Source: Pseudomonas protegens CHA0 (lineage in GTDB: Bacteria; Pseudomonadota; Gammaproteobacteria; Pseudomonadales; Pseudomonadaceae). Taken from it: a stretch of 64,000 nucleotides of DNA. Made by a program: the position numbers and the translations under genes. Positions 8,400-22,907 of the stretch are shown one piece after another. Where the stretch lies: positions 621,001 to 685,000 of the forward strand of contig NC_021237.1 of assembly GCF_000397205.1 (NCBI RefSeq), read 5' to 3'. Positions within the stretch are counted from its first letter, which is position 1; the number at the start of each line of letters is the position of its first letter. The notes below the pieces were generated by a model. The model had not been told where the DNA came from and did not search any database. It was given only the letters and a program-made list of their open reading frames with translations.

Positions 8400-9830
8400 T
8401 CAGGGGCGGGCCCTGAGCTGCTCCTGGGCGGCCTTGGCCAGATCTGGCGGCAGGAAGTCGCGATCCGGGTTGTAGTCGGCCTTGAGATAGCGCGACAGGT
8501 CCTGCAGGTCCCCCGGGTTGAGGGTGCCGGCCGCCTGTTTCAGGCGCAGGTTGTCGAGGATGTAGTCGTAGCGGCTGTTGTTGTAGTTGCGCACCGAGGT
8601 GTACAGCTGGCGCTGGGCGTCGAGCACATCGACGATATTGCGCGTGCCCACCTGGTAGCCGATCTCCGTGGCCTCCACTGCGCTCTGGTTGGAAATGATC
8701 GACTGGCGCCGGGCCTGGACCTGCTCGACATCGGTGTTCACCGCGCGGTGCAGGTTGCGGGTGTTTTCCACCACCTGGCGGCGCAGGGATTCACGCTGTT
8801 GCTCGGTCTGGCTCAGGCGCGAGTAGGATTCACGCACCTGGGAGCTGGTCAGGCCGCCGCTGTAGATCGGAATGTTCAGTTGCAGGCCGATGGAGCGCTG
8901 TTCGACGTCGCTGCCGTAGCGGGTCAGCGGGTTGGGGTTGCTGAAGCCCAAAGCGTCGTTGTCGCCTTTCTTGTACTGCGCCACTGCGTCCAGGGTCGGG
9001 GCATGCCCGGCCTTGCGCTGCTTGAGGGTTTCCTCGGCGGCGCTGACTGCGTAGTTGCTGGCCAGCAGGTTGAGGTTCTGCTTGGCGGCGGTGTCCACCC
9101 AGGCCTTGGCGTCGTTGGGGGTCGGCGCCAGCACTGGCAGGGTATGGACGATGCCCTGGATCGAGTTGTACTCGCGGTTGGTCAGGGTGATCAGGGCCTC
9201 GAAGGCATCATCCACCTGGCGCTGGGCAAGGATCCGGTTGGCCCGGGCGGTATCGTAGCTGGCCTGGGATTGCAGGACGTCGGTCTTGTCCGACAGGCCC
9301 ACGTCGAAGCGTTCGTTGGATTGGTCCAGCTGACGCTTGAAGGCCGCTTCCTCGGCCTTGGTCGAGGCCAGGTTGTCCTGGGCGCGCAACACCGCGAAGT
9401 AGTTCTCCGCGCTCTGCAGGATCAGGTTCTGCTCGGTGGCCGAGAGTTGCAGGGAAGCCTGTTCGTTGATGTCCTTGGCCGCCTGCAGCTGGAACCAGCG
9501 GTCGGCCCGGAACAGTGGCTGGGCCAGGGTCGCCTGGTAGACGTTGCCGCTGCGGGTAGAGGTCATCGACGGTTCGTCGAACTTGGTGCGGGTGTTGTTC
9601 ATGTCCGCGCCGGCCGAAAGGTTAGGCAGCAACCCGGCACGAGCCTGGGGCACCACTTCCTTCTGGGCACCGTACTGGGCGCGCGCAGCGGCCAGATCGG
9701 CGTTGTTGTCCACCGCTTCCTGGTAGACGCTGACCAGATCGGTCTTGGTGGTCAAAGGCGCTTCTGCTGCCCAGGCCATTCCATTGGACGCACAAGACAC
9801 GGCAACAGCCAGTGAGAGTTTGCGCAGCAT
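8400..9830 (-). CDS. tolC: TolC-family outer membrane channel protein
   Basis: A 476-residue precursor with a signal peptide (residues 1 to about 21, ending MAWA-A) and two repeated outer-membrane-efflux domains made of long coiled-coil helices. Signature stretches include QPLFRADRW, LNIPIYSGG and YQVGTRNIVDVLDAQRQLY. It forms the trimeric exit duct for type I secretion and RND efflux. No inner-membrane partner gene is adjacent, as is usual for TolC in this position next to waaA and thiC. Divergent from thiC. Confidence 0.93.
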   Translation of the reverse strand: MLRKLSLAVAVSCASNGMAWAAEAPLTTKTDLVSVYQEAVDNNADLAAARAQYGAQKEVVPQARAGLLPNLSAGADMNNTRTKFDEPSMTSTRSGNVYQATLAQPLFRADRWFQLQAAKDINEQASLQLSATEQNLILQSAENYFAVLRAQDNLASTKAEEAAFKRQLDQSNERFDVGLSDKTDVLQSQASYDTARANRILAQRQVDDAFEALITLTNREYNSIQGIVHTLPVLAPTPNDAKAWVDTAAKQNLNLLASNYAVSAAEETLKQRKAGHAPTLDAVAQYKKGDNDALGFSNPNPLTRYGSDVEQRSIGLQLNIPIYSGGLTSSQVRESYSRLSQTEQQRESLRRQVVENTRNLHRAVNTDVEQVQARRQSIISNQSAVEATEIGYQVGTRNIVDVLDAQRQLYTSVRNYNNSRYDYILDNLRLKQAAGTLNPGDLQDLSRYLKADYNPDRDFLPPDLAKAAQEQLRARP

Positions 9831-9993
9831 TCGGCGATCCCTAGAGTTGATATTACGGAGATAATCCAGGCGCCAAGGCTAAGGCGCGACCCACAGAGCG
9901 TCAAGGTTCGACACAGGGCAACGAGTGTAGATGCGCTGGGGGGTGGCAACAATCCTGCAATTACGCCATTCATCATGCTGATCGTACGGGGGG
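9831..9993. other. tolC-thiC divergent intergenic segment
   Basis: This holds the untranslated leader and, presumably, the minus-strand promoter of tolC. I see no open frame or repeat. The rest of the 465-bp gap is the thiC promoter, riboswitch and leader listed separately. Confidence 0.5.
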
Positions 9994-10023
9994 TTGGCGT
10001 TCTGCTGTGGCTTTGTCTAGACT
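9994..10023 (+). promoter_or_regulatory. Candidate sigma-70 promoter of thiC
   Basis: TTGGCG, an 18-bp spacer, then TAGACT. This would start transcription just ahead of the riboswitch. The -10 box matches the consensus at four of six positions. Confidence 0.4.
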
Positions 10024-10032
10024 GGCCCGGTT

Positions 10033-12185
<2,153 letters not shown>

Positions 12186-12194
12186 CCCCTCTGT

Positions 12195-12271
12195 GCAGGA
12201 GCGGGCTTGCCCGCGAACCAGGCGCCGCGCTCTCGACAAGGTGGCGCTTTCGCCGGCAATCCGGCTCCTGC
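12195..12271. repeat. REP pair (BIME-like) after thiC
   Basis: GCAGGAGCGGGCTTGCCCGC at the left and an inverted copy, read on the minus strand as GCAGGAGCCGGATTGCCGGC, at the right. This is the common Pseudomonas REP family. It sits between thiC and cytX and may tune distal expression. Confidence 0.8.
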
Positions 12272-12298
12272 AGACCCTATTCCTTCGAGATATCAACC

Positions 12299-13591
12299 TT
12301 GAGCAGTCCAATCAGTACCTACTCTCCCGATCTCGCGGTACCGGCCGACAAGCGCGTGTTTGGCGCCCGCGATCTGTTTTCCCTGTGGTTTTCCCTCGGT
12401 ATCGGCCTGATGGTGCTGCAGACCGGCGCCTTGCTGGCGCCAGGCCTGGGGCTGGCCCATTCGCTGCTGGCGATCCTGCTCGGCACCGCGGTCGGCGTTC
12501 TGCTGCTGGCGGCGGTGGGGGTGATCGGCAGCGACACCGGCCTGTCGTCCATGGCTGCGCTCAAGCTCAGCCTGGGCCGGCGCGGTGCCAGCCTGCCGGC
12601 ACTGTTGAACCTCTTACAACTGGTGGGCTGGGGCTCGTTTGAAATCATCGTCATGCGCGATGCCGCGAGCCTCCTGGGCAGCCGGGCCTTCAGCGAAGGC
12701 AGCTTGCTGGCCAACCCGTTGCTCTGGACCCTGTTTTTCGGTGCCCTGGCCACCTTGCTGGCGGTCAGCGGGCCCTTGACCTTCGTCCGGCAGATCCTGC
12801 GCAAATGGGGGATCTGGTTATTGTTGGCCGCCTGCCTGTGGCTGACCTGGAACCTCTTCGCCCGAGCCGACCTGGCGGCGCTCTGGGCCCAGGCCGGGGA
12901 CGGCTCGATGCCGTTCGCCGTGGGCTTCGATATCGCCATCGCCATGCCCTTGTCCTGGTTGCCGCTGATCGCCGACTACTCGCGGTTCGGCAAGCACGCC
13001 AAGAGCGTATTCGGCGGCACGGCCCTGGGCTTTTTCATCGGCAATTTCTGGTTGATGAGCCTGGGCGTCGCCTACACCCTGGCCTTCGCTCCCAGTGGTG
13101 AAGTGAATGCCTTGCTGCTGGCGCTGGCCGGGGCCGGGCTGGGGATTCCGTTGCTGCTGATTCTGCTGGACGAGTCGGAGAATGCCTTTGCCGATATCCA
13201 TTCGGCGGCGGTTTCCAGCGGCATCCTGCTGCGCCTCAAGGTCGAGCACCTGGCGCTGGCCATAGGCGTGCTCTGCACCCTGATCGCCTGCCTGGCGCCG
13301 TTGGCCCAGTACCAGAACTTCCTGTTGCTGATCGGCTCGGTATTCGCGCCGCTGTTTGGCGTGGTGCTGGTGGATCACTTCATCCTGCGTCGGCGCTCGG
13401 GGCAGAACCCGGCGTCAGCCTTGCGCTGGCCGGCGCTGCTGGCCTGGCTGGGTGGGGTGAGCACCTATCATCTGTTGGCCAATCTGTACCCGGATATCGG
13501 CGCAACCCTGCCGTCACTGGTGCTGGCAGGGCTGCTGCAATGGCTGTTGGGCCGGGCTTTCAGTTACCGCCAGGAAACAGCTCGGGCTTGA
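12299..13591 (+). CDS. cytX: Putative hydroxymethylpyrimidine transporter, NCS1 family
   Basis: A 430-residue inner-membrane protein with about 12 hydrophobic helices of the nucleobase:cation symporter-1 type. The family-specific GWGSFEIIVMRD and MPLSWLPLIADYSRFG stretches are visible. CytX is known from thiamine regulons as the HMP importer, and its position behind thiC and the riboswitch supports this. The start appears to be TTG at 12299 (MSSPISTYSPD); the next ATG, at codon 38, would remove the first helix. The REP pair separates it from thiC. Its 3' end overlaps the converging lipoprotein gene by 32 bp. Confidence 0.85.
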   Translation: MSSPISTYSPDLAVPADKRVFGARDLFSLWFSLGIGLMVLQTGALLAPGLGLAHSLLAILLGTAVGVLLLAAVGVIGSDTGLSSMAALKLSLGRRGASLPALLNLLQLVGWGSFEIIVMRDAASLLGSRAFSEGSLLANPLLWTLFFGALATLLAVSGPLTFVRQILRKWGIWLLLAACLWLTWNLFARADLAALWAQAGDGSMPFAVGFDIAIAMPLSWLPLIADYSRFGKHAKSVFGGTALGFFIGNFWLMSLGVAYTLAFAPSGEVNALLLALAGAGLGIPLLLILLDESENAFADIHSAAVSSGILLRLKVEHLALAIGVLCTLIACLAPLAQYQNFLLLIGSVFAPLFGVVLVDHFILRRRSGQNPASALRWPALLAWLGGVSTYHLLANLYPDIGATLPSLVLAGLLQWLLGRAFSYRQETARA

Positions 13592-14306
13592 GCACGCCCT
13601 TGAGGCGGTCGTAAGGGATCTGCAGTTCGATGTGGCCCAAAACCTGCGGCGCGATGGTGGTGACGTCGTACTTGAGGGTCACGGCGTTACGGGTCAGCGC
13701 TACGTTCTGGGTCTTCTGGAAGGGCCAGGTCTTCACGAACTCGGCCTCGCGATCCAGGTGAGTGCTGATCAGCCAGTTGTTGTGGGCGACCCGCGCGGCC
13801 TTCCAGAACATCTCTTCCTGGCCGGGCAGGAGCATGTCCGCCAGGTTCAGGGCCTTGTGCTGCTGGCGTGAGTAGTTGACGAAGCCACGGCCCGGGGTGC
13901 CGTTGGCGGCGCCGGTGTCCAGGTAACTGGCCAGTTCGATGATCACCAGGCCGTCATGCTGCTCGCGTAGCTTGGATTGCAGGTACATGCCGTGGCGGTC
14001 CGGCGCGCTGCGCAGGAACTGCTCGCGATAGGCCGCAAGGCTGGCCGGCAGCGCAGCATCGGGGCTGGTGCGGGTCATTTGCAGCAGGCGCTTTTCAATG
14101 ATGGCATCCAGCTTCGGTTCGGCGGGGAAGTGCACGGTGTCGAGGTTGACCAGCGGGCAGTCGGCGCCGCTGCAACCGGGCTTGAGTTGTTCGGACTTGT
14201 CCCGGGTGGTTTCCAGCGGGGTCATGTAGCTGGGTTGAAACAGGCTTTGGCAGGCACCCAGGGTCAGGGCGATACAGGCCACGGAGGCGATTTTGACAAG
14301 CGACAT
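13560..14306 (-). CDS. RsiV-family (DUF3298) lipoprotein
   Basis: A 248-residue protein with a lipoprotein signal peptide; the lipobox LGAC puts the acylated cysteine at residue 19. The body resembles the DUF3298/RsiV-like domain (SYLDTGAANGTPGRGFVNYS, then LNLADML). In Bacillus RsiV this domain senses lysozyme as part of an anti-sigma factor. Here there is no sigma factor neighbour and no anti-sigma region, so only an envelope lipoprotein of unknown role can be claimed. The stop lies inside the cytX reading frame. Confidence 0.8.
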   Translation of the reverse strand: MSLVKIASVACIALTLGACQSLFQPSYMTPLETTRDKSEQLKPGCSGADCPLVNLDTVHFPAEPKLDAIIEKRLLQMTRTSPDAALPASLAAYREQFLRSAPDRHGMYLQSKLREQHDGLVIIELASYLDTGAANGTPGRGFVNYSRQQHKALNLADMLLPGQEEMFWKAARVAHNNWLISTHLDREAEFVKTWPFQKTQNVALTRNAVTLKYDVTTIAPQVLGHIELQIPYDRLKGVLKPELFPGGN

Positions 14307-14350
14307 GGGCGTCCTTCATAAACCAGGGGGAGGCAAAAGTTACCGGCTTC

Positions 14351-14369
14351 GACTGCCTGCGAGGCAGTC
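14351..14369. repeat. Short perfect hairpin upstream of nudF
   Basis: GACTGCCT, GCG loop, AGGCAGTC. It lies in the 224-bp divergent gap between the lipoprotein gene and nudF. No T-run follows, so it is not an obvious terminator. Confidence 0.4.
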
Positions 14370-14530
14370 GGTTCGCCACTAAGCTCAATAGAGGCAATTA
14401 GAGTAGGTTTAGCCCCTCGCCGTCTATCCCGCTGAGGGTAAAGGGGCTGCATGATCAGCTGCGAGCGCGTTAGGATGGCGCGAAGTCGAGGGGGATCCTC
14501 GGATTGAACATGCTGTACACGAGGATTGTT

Positions 14531-15148
14531 ATGACTGACTTTGCCAACTCCACGCCGAGTGCCGTCGAGATCATCCGGCGCGAAAACTGTTTCCAGGGTT
14601 TCTACCGGCTCGATCGCCTGCAACTGCGTCATGAGCTGTTCGCCGGTGGCATGGGGCGTGAAATCAATCGTGAAGTCTTTGTCCGTCACGATGCGGTCTG
14701 CGTACTGCCGTACGACCCGCAGCGCGATGAGGTGGTGCTGATCGAACAGTTCCGCGTCGGTGCCATGGGCAAGACGGCTTCGCCCTGGCTGGTGGAACTG
14801 GTGGCCGGGCTGATCGACAAGGACGAGCAGCCGGAACAGGTTGCCCGCCGCGAGGCGCAGGAGGAAGCTGGCCTGGACATCTCGGCGCTGTGGCCGATGA
14901 CCCAGTACTTCCCGTCGCCCGGTGGCAGCACCGAATTCGTCCATCTGTACCTGGGGCGTTGCGACAGCAGCGCCGCCGGTGGGCTGCATGGGCTGGAGGA
15001 AGAGGCGGAAGACATTCGGGTGTGCGTGATGGCCTACGAGGATGCCTTGCAGGCCATGCGCGACGGGCGGATTTGCAATGCCGCCAGCATCATTGCCTTG
15101 CAGTGGCTGGCGCTCAATCGCGCGGAAGTGAGGGGGTTATGGTCGTAA
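14531..15148 (+). CDS. nudF: ADP-ribose pyrophosphatase
   Basis: A 205-residue Nudix hydrolase that splits ADP-ribose to AMP and ribose 5-phosphate. The Nudix box is complete: G-x5-E-x7-REAQEEAGL, about residues 97-119. SPGGSTEFVHLYLG downstream is the ADP-ribose subfamily signature. The ATG at 14531 (MTDFANS) has GAGGA upstream. It starts a plus-strand series, nudF-DUF1249-cpdA-yqiA-parE, which has the same order as in E. coli. It overlaps the DUF1249 gene by 10 bp. Confidence 0.95.
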   Translation: MTDFANSTPSAVEIIRRENCFQGFYRLDRLQLRHELFAGGMGREINREVFVRHDAVCVLPYDPQRDEVVLIEQFRVGAMGKTASPWLVELVAGLIDKDEQPEQVARREAQEEAGLDISALWPMTQYFPSPGGSTEFVHLYLGRCDSSAAGGLHGLEEEAEDIRVCVMAYEDALQAMRDGRICNAASIIALQWLALNRAEVRGLWS

Positions 15149-15591
15149 ACAAGGTACGCGACCGCTATCGGGTGGATCTCGCGGGGCTGCAAGCTTCCTG
15201 CGAGGCCAACTACGCCCGGCTGATGCGACTGCTGCCCGACATGCGCAACCAGCCCGTGGCCCGGCGCATCGCCGTGACCCAGGGCGACCAGATGCTCGGC
15301 GTACTGGCCCTGGAGGTGGTACTGGCCTGCCCGTATACCACCACCTTGCAGGTGCGCCAGGAGCACAGCCTGCCCTGGCTGCCTGTGCCGCAGCTGGAAG
15401 TGCAGGTCTACCACGACGCGCGCATGGCGGAAGTCATCAGTGCCGAACATGCCCGGCGTTTTCGCAGCATCTATCCCTATCCCAATGCCTTCATGCACCA
15501 GCCTGATGAAAAGGCCCAGCTGAACGTGTTCCTCGGCGAGTGGCTGAGCCACTGCCTGGCCTGCGGCCACGAGTTCGAAGCCGTGCGCTAG
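15139..15591 (+). CDS. DUF1249 (YqiB-like) protein
   Basis: A 150-residue soluble protein of unknown function, about the size of E. coli YqiB (about 140 residues). Recognisable family segments are CEANYARLMRLLPD near the N-terminus and the central LEVQVYHDARMAEV. The ATG at 15139 overlaps the nudF stop, with AGGGGG as a likely ribosome site inside nudF. It sits between nudF and cpdA, as in enterobacteria. Confidence 0.9.
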   Translation: MVVNKVRDRYRVDLAGLQASCEANYARLMRLLPDMRNQPVARRIAVTQGDQMLGVLALEVVLACPYTTTLQVRQEHSLPWLPVPQLEVQVYHDARMAEVISAEHARRFRSIYPYPNAFMHQPDEKAQLNVFLGEWLSHCLACGHEFEAVR

Positions 15592-15690
15592 ATGTGAACT
15601 GGGTCCGCTTCCCAGGTTTCCTCTTTTTCACTTCCCCCAGCATAATTGCCCCCTTCTTCACGCTTTGTGATCTTGCTCCGGGAGAACGCC

Positions 15691-16506
15691 GTGCCAAGCG
15701 TATCCGCACTGACTGCCGCCGACCCCGTGTTGCTGGTGCAACTGTCCGATAGCCATCTGTTTGCCGAGACGGACGGCACGCTCTTGGGCATGAACACCGC
15801 CGACAGCCTGCAACGGGTCATCGACCTGGTGCTGGCGCAGCAGCCAAGGATCGACCTGATGCTGGCCACCGGCGACCTGTCCCAGGACGGCACGCTGGAG
15901 TCCTATCAACGCTTTCGCCAACTGACCCGGCAGATTGCCGCCCCAGGCCGCTGGCTGCCGGGCAACCACGACGAACCGCAGGTCATGGAGCAGGCCGCCA
16001 GCGGCAGTGACTTGCTGGACCCGGTGGTGGACATCGGCAACTGGCGCATCACCCTGCTGGACTCGGCGGTGCCGGGTTCGGTACCGGGTTATCTGCAGGA
16101 TGAGCAGTTGCAACTGCTGACCCGCTCCCTGCGCGAAGCACCAGAGCGGCACCACCTGGTCTGCCTGCATCACCATCCGGTGTCCATCGATTGCGCCTGG
16201 ATGGAGCCCATCGGCCTGCGCAATGCCCAGGCGCTGTTTGCCGTGATCGACGCTTTCCCCCAGGTGCGCGCCGTGCTCTGGGGGCATGTTCACCAGGAGA
16301 TCGATCGCCTGCGGGGCGACGTGCGGCTATTGGCCTCACCTTCCACCTGCATCCAGTTCGAGCCCTTGAGCGAAGACTTCAAGGTCGAGGAGCAGGTGCC
16401 GGGCTACCGTTGGTTGCGGCTGCTGCCCGATGGACGGCTGGAAACCGGCGTGCAGCGGGTCGAAGGCTATGAATTCACCATCGACTACGGTAGCGAAGGC
16501 TACTGA
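15691..16506 (+). CDS. cpdA: 3',5'-cyclic-AMP phosphodiesterase
   Basis: A 271-residue class III metallophosphodiesterase that hydrolyses cAMP and so lowers Vfr/CRP activity. The dinuclear metal-site motifs are in order: LSDSHLF, GDLSQDG, GNHDE, HHHP and GHVH. I chose the GTG at 15691 (MPSVSALTAADP), which has GGGAG nine bases upstream. A longer in-frame TTG start at 15646 has no good ribosome site. It lies about 100 bp after the DUF1249 gene. Confidence 0.94.
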   Translation: MPSVSALTAADPVLLVQLSDSHLFAETDGTLLGMNTADSLQRVIDLVLAQQPRIDLMLATGDLSQDGTLESYQRFRQLTRQIAAPGRWLPGNHDEPQVMEQAASGSDLLDPVVDIGNWRITLLDSAVPGSVPGYLQDEQLQLLTRSLREAPERHHLVCLHHHPVSIDCAWMEPIGLRNAQALFAVIDAFPQVRAVLWGHVHQEIDRLRGDVRLLASPSTCIQFEPLSEDFKVEEQVPGYRWLRLLPDGRLETGVQRVEGYEFTIDYGSEGY

Positions 16507-16573
16507 AGCGGCTGCGTAACCTGGCCCCATCCCTGTAAACTGCGGCTTTTGCCCAGGTGCACAGGGAGCTCGC

Positions 16574-17182
16574 ATGTCCGGTTCGATCCTCTATATCCAC
16601 GGCTTCAACAGTGCTCCGGCATCGACCAAGGCCTCCCAGTTGCGCCAGGTCATGGAGCAGCTCGGCCTGGCCGGGCAACTGCGGGTGCCGGCCCTGCATC
16701 ACCATCCGCGCCAGGCCATTGGCCAGCTGGAACAGGCGATTGCCGAACTCGGTCGTCCATTGCTGGTCGGCAGCTCGCTCGGCGGCTACTATGCGACTCA
16801 CCTTGCCGAGCGCTATGGTCTGAAGGCCCTGCTGATCAACCCTGCTGTCAGCCCGCACCGGATGTTCGACGGTTATCTGGGCACGCAGAAGAACCTGTAC
16901 ACCGACGAGACCTGGGAGCTGACCCACGACCATGTCGCGGCCCTGGCAGCGCTGGAAGTGGCGCCGCCCCAGGACCCTGAGCGTTATCAGGTGTGGTTGC
17001 AGACCGGGGACGAGACGCTGGACTATCGCAGCGCCGAGCGCTACTACCGCGCCTGCGCCTTGCGCATACAGGCCGGCGGCGATCATAGTTTCCAAGGTTT
17101 TGCCGGACAATTGCCGGCGATGTTGAATTTTGCCGGCATCACTGCCGATCAGTACCAGGCGATCGACTTCACTGCACTGTGA
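16574..17182 (+). CDS. yqiA: YqiA/YcfP-family alpha/beta hydrolase (esterase)
   Basis: A 202-residue small esterase. The nucleophile elbow is GSSLGG at about residues 70-75, the oxyanion region is YIHGFNSAPAS at the N-terminus, and the catalytic His is in GGDHSFQGF. E. coli YqiA hydrolyses short acyl esters; the physiological substrate is unknown. It lies immediately before parE, the usual gene order. Confidence 0.92.
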   Translation: MSGSILYIHGFNSAPASTKASQLRQVMEQLGLAGQLRVPALHHHPRQAIGQLEQAIAELGRPLLVGSSLGGYYATHLAERYGLKALLINPAVSPHRMFDGYLGTQKNLYTDETWELTHDHVAALAALEVAPPQDPERYQVWLQTGDETLDYRSAERYYRACALRIQAGGDHSFQGFAGQLPAMLNFAGITADQYQAIDFTAL

Positions 17183-17224
17183 GCCTTCGCCCCATATTCA
17201 TTGAACGACTAACGACGAGAACCC

Positions 17225-19129
17225 ATGGCCACTCCCAGCGCTAGCTCTTATAACGCAGACGCCATCGAAGTCCTCTCGGGACTCGACCCGGTGCGCAAAC
17301 GCCCGGGCATGTACACCGACACCACGCGGCCCAACCATTTGGCCCAGGAAGTCATCGACAACAGCGTCGACGAAGCCCTGGCCGGCCATGCGAAGTCGAT
17401 ACAGGTCATCCTGCACGCCGACCATTCCCTGGAAGTGTCCGACGACGGCCGCGGCATGCCCGTGGACATCCACCCGGAAGAAGGCGTGTCCGGGATCGAG
17501 CTGATCCTCACCAAGCTCCACGCCGGCGGCAAGTTCTCTAACAAGAACTACCAGTTCTCCGGCGGTCTGCACGGGGTGGGCATCTCCGTGGTCAACGCCT
17601 TGTCGAACCAGGTGCGGGTGCGGGTCAAGCGCGACGGCAACGAATACCAGATGACTTTCGCCGACGGCTACAAGGCCACCGAGCTGGAAGTGGTCGGCAC
17701 CGTGGGCAAGCGCAACACCGGCACCAGCGTGTACTTCGCTCCGGACCCAAAATACTTCGACTCGCCGAAATTCTCCGTCAGCCGTCTCAAGCACGTGCTC
17801 AAGGCCAAGGCCGTACTCTGCCCGGGGCTGCTGGTGAGCTTCGAGGACAAGTCCAGCGGCGAGAAGGTCGAGTGGCACTACGAAGATGGCCTGCGCTCCT
17901 ACCTGGTGGATGCGGTCAGTGAATTCGAACGCCTTCCGGCCGAGCCGTTCTGCGGCAGCCTGGCAGGGAACAAGGAAGCGGTGGACTGGGCCCTGTTGTG
18001 GCTGCCCGAAGGCGGCGACAGCGTCCAGGAAAGCTACGTCAACTTGATCCCCACGGCCCAGGGCGGCACCCATGTCAACGGCCTGCGCCAGGGCCTGCTG
18101 GATGCCATGCGCGAGTTCTGCGAGTTCCGCAACCTGTTGCCCCGCGGCCTGAAGCTGGCCCCGGAAGACGTCTGGGAGCGCATTGCCTTTGTCCTGTCGA
18201 TGAAAATGCAGGACGCGCAGTTCTCCGGCCAGACCAAGGAGCGCCTGTCATCCCGCGAGGCGGCGGCGTTCGTTTCCGGTGTGGTCAAGGACGCCTTCAG
18301 CCTGTGGCTCAACGCCAACCCCGAGCTGGGCATGCAACTGGCGGAGCTGGCCATCAGCAACGCCGGGCGCCGCTTGAAGGCCAGCAAGAAGGTCGAGCGC
18401 AAGCGCATTACCCAGGGCCCGGCACTGCCAGGCAAGCTGGCGGACTGCGCCGGCCAGGACCCGATGCGCTCCGAGCTGTTCCTGGTGGAGGGTGACTCCG
18501 CCGGCGGTTCGGCCAAGCAGGCGCGGGACAAGGAGTTCCAGGCGATCCTGCCGTTGCGCGGCAAGATCCTCAACACCTGGGAAGTGGACGGCAGCGAGGT
18601 CCTGGCCAGCCAGGAAGTGCACAACATCGCCGTGGCCATCGGGGTCGATCCGGGCGCCGAGGACATGAGCCAGCTGCGCTACGGCAAGATCTGCATCCTC
18701 GCCGACGCCGACTCCGACGGCTTGCACATCGCTACCTTGCTGTGTGCCTTGTTCGTCCAGCATTTCCGTCCGCTGGTGGATGCCGGTCACGTCTACGTGG
18801 CCATGCCGCCGCTGTACCGCATCGACCTGGGCAAGGAGATCTACTACGCCCTGGATGAAGCCGAGCGCGACGGCATTCTCGACCGCCTGGTGGCCGAGAA
18901 GAAACGCGGCAAGCCACAGGTCACCCGATTCAAGGGGTTGGGTGAAATGAACCCGCCGCAACTGCGCGAGACCACCATGGACCCGAACACCCGGCGCCTG
19001 GTGCAGTTGACCCTGGACGACGTCGAGGCCACCGCGGAAATCATGGACATGCTGCTGGCCAAGAAGCGCGCCGGTGATCGCAAGTCCTGGCTGGAGTCCA
19101 AGGGCAACCTGGCCGAGGTGCTGGCCTGA
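17225..19129 (+). CDS. parE: DNA topoisomerase IV subunit B
   Basis: A 634-residue ATPase subunit of topoisomerase IV, which decatenates daughter chromosomes. GHKL ATP-binding motifs: EVIDNSVDEALAGH and DDGRGMP, then GGLHGVGISVVNALS. The TOPRIM domain has VEGDSAGGSAKQ and DADSDG. The C-terminal RFKGLGEMNPPQLRET is the usual signature. Length and sequence fit ParE rather than GyrB, which is about 800 residues. The stop overlaps the next gene start (TGATG). Confidence 0.97.
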   Translation: MATPSASSYNADAIEVLSGLDPVRKRPGMYTDTTRPNHLAQEVIDNSVDEALAGHAKSIQVILHADHSLEVSDDGRGMPVDIHPEEGVSGIELILTKLHAGGKFSNKNYQFSGGLHGVGISVVNALSNQVRVRVKRDGNEYQMTFADGYKATELEVVGTVGKRNTGTSVYFAPDPKYFDSPKFSVSRLKHVLKAKAVLCPGLLVSFEDKSSGEKVEWHYEDGLRSYLVDAVSEFERLPAEPFCGSLAGNKEAVDWALLWLPEGGDSVQESYVNLIPTAQGGTHVNGLRQGLLDAMREFCEFRNLLPRGLKLAPEDVWERIAFVLSMKMQDAQFSGQTKERLSSREAAAFVSGVVKDAFSLWLNANPELGMQLAELAISNAGRRLKASKKVERKRITQGPALPGKLADCAGQDPMRSELFLVEGDSAGGSAKQARDKEFQAILPLRGKILNTWEVDGSEVLASQEVHNIAVAIGVDPGAEDMSQLRYGKICILADADSDGLHIATLLCALFVQHFRPLVDAGHVYVAMPPLYRIDLGKEIYYALDEAERDGILDRLVAEKKRGKPQVTRFKGLGEMNPPQLRETTMDPNTRRLVQLTLDDVEATAEIMDMLLAKKRAGDRKSWLESKGNLAEVLA

Positions 19130-20108
19130 TGCACAGAGGTTTTGCCCTGGCCCTGGCGCTATTGGCAACCTCGGTGGTGGCCGCGCCGGCGCCCGAACTG
19201 AAACTGCTGTCCGAGCATCCTGTGCAAGGCATGCGCGGCGGCAATCTGTCCGGGCTGGCGCTGTGTGGTCAGGAGCTTTGGACCGTCTCCGATCGCGACG
19301 ACGAGCAGATCTACAGGCTCGATACCCGGAACACTGTCTGGCAGGCCGAGACCGTCGGGATCGAGGTGCCTGCGTTGCCGGATTCCGGCTTGCCCTGGGG
19401 CTTGAAGGTGCGGACCTGGGCGGCGTCCTTCGTGCGTGGCGGCGACCTGGATTTCGAGGGCATCACCTGTGATGCCGCCGGCAACAAATATGTGGTCAGC
19501 GAAGCCCATGCCGCGGTGCTGCAGGTTCCGGCGCAAGGCGCGCCGGCCTGGTTGAAGATTTCCCCGATCATGGTGCGCGAAGCCCGTGCCAGCGGCATGC
19601 TGCTGCACTTCAATGCCCTGTTCGAAGGGCTGGCGGTCAACTCTGCCGGGGATCGGATCTGGCTGGCGGCGGAACGCGAGCGGCGCGGGCTGCTGTTGAT
19701 CAAGCGTGGCCAGACCACCTGGGACTGCGATGGCGGTTGCGTGCTGCTTAGTGAAGCAGGGGCGCTAATGCAGCCTGAGCAGATGCCCAACGCCAAGGCC
19801 GTATCCCGTGACTTTGCCGACCTGTCGCTGTTCGACGGCAAGCTGTTCACCCTGGAGCGCAACGCCTATCAGATCTGTCGCCGGGACGCGCTGAGCGCCA
19901 AGGTCGAGCAGTGCTGGTCGTATGCTGGCGAAGCACTGGTGGAGCATCGGCGTTATCCACAGCCCTACGGGTTGGCGGAAGCCCTGGTGGTGGACGCCAA
20001 GGGCGCCTGGATTGGCCTGGACAACAACAACGGTGCTCGCGCCGACGGCGAGGCCCGACCGATCGTCTGGCGTTTTGCAGCTCCCGAAGGCGGCTGGAGT
20101 GCCAAGCC

Positions 20109-20112
<4 letters not shown>
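19129..20112 (+). CDS. Secreted esterase-like-activity-of-phytase family protein
   Basis: A 327-residue protein with a signal peptide (residues 1 to about 19, ending VVAA) and a probable beta-propeller body. GNLSGLALCGQELWTVSDRD near the start, DFEGITCDAAGNKYVVSEA and FNALFEGLAVNSAGDRIWLAAE show the repeating blades of the phytase-esterase family. Periplasmic phosphoesterase or esterase activity is possible but not shown. It is coupled by overlaps to parE upstream (TGATG) and to the aspartic protease downstream (GTGA). Confidence 0.8.
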
Positions 20113-22896
<2,784 letters not shown>

Positions 22897-22907
22897 GGGC
22901 GGGCTAG

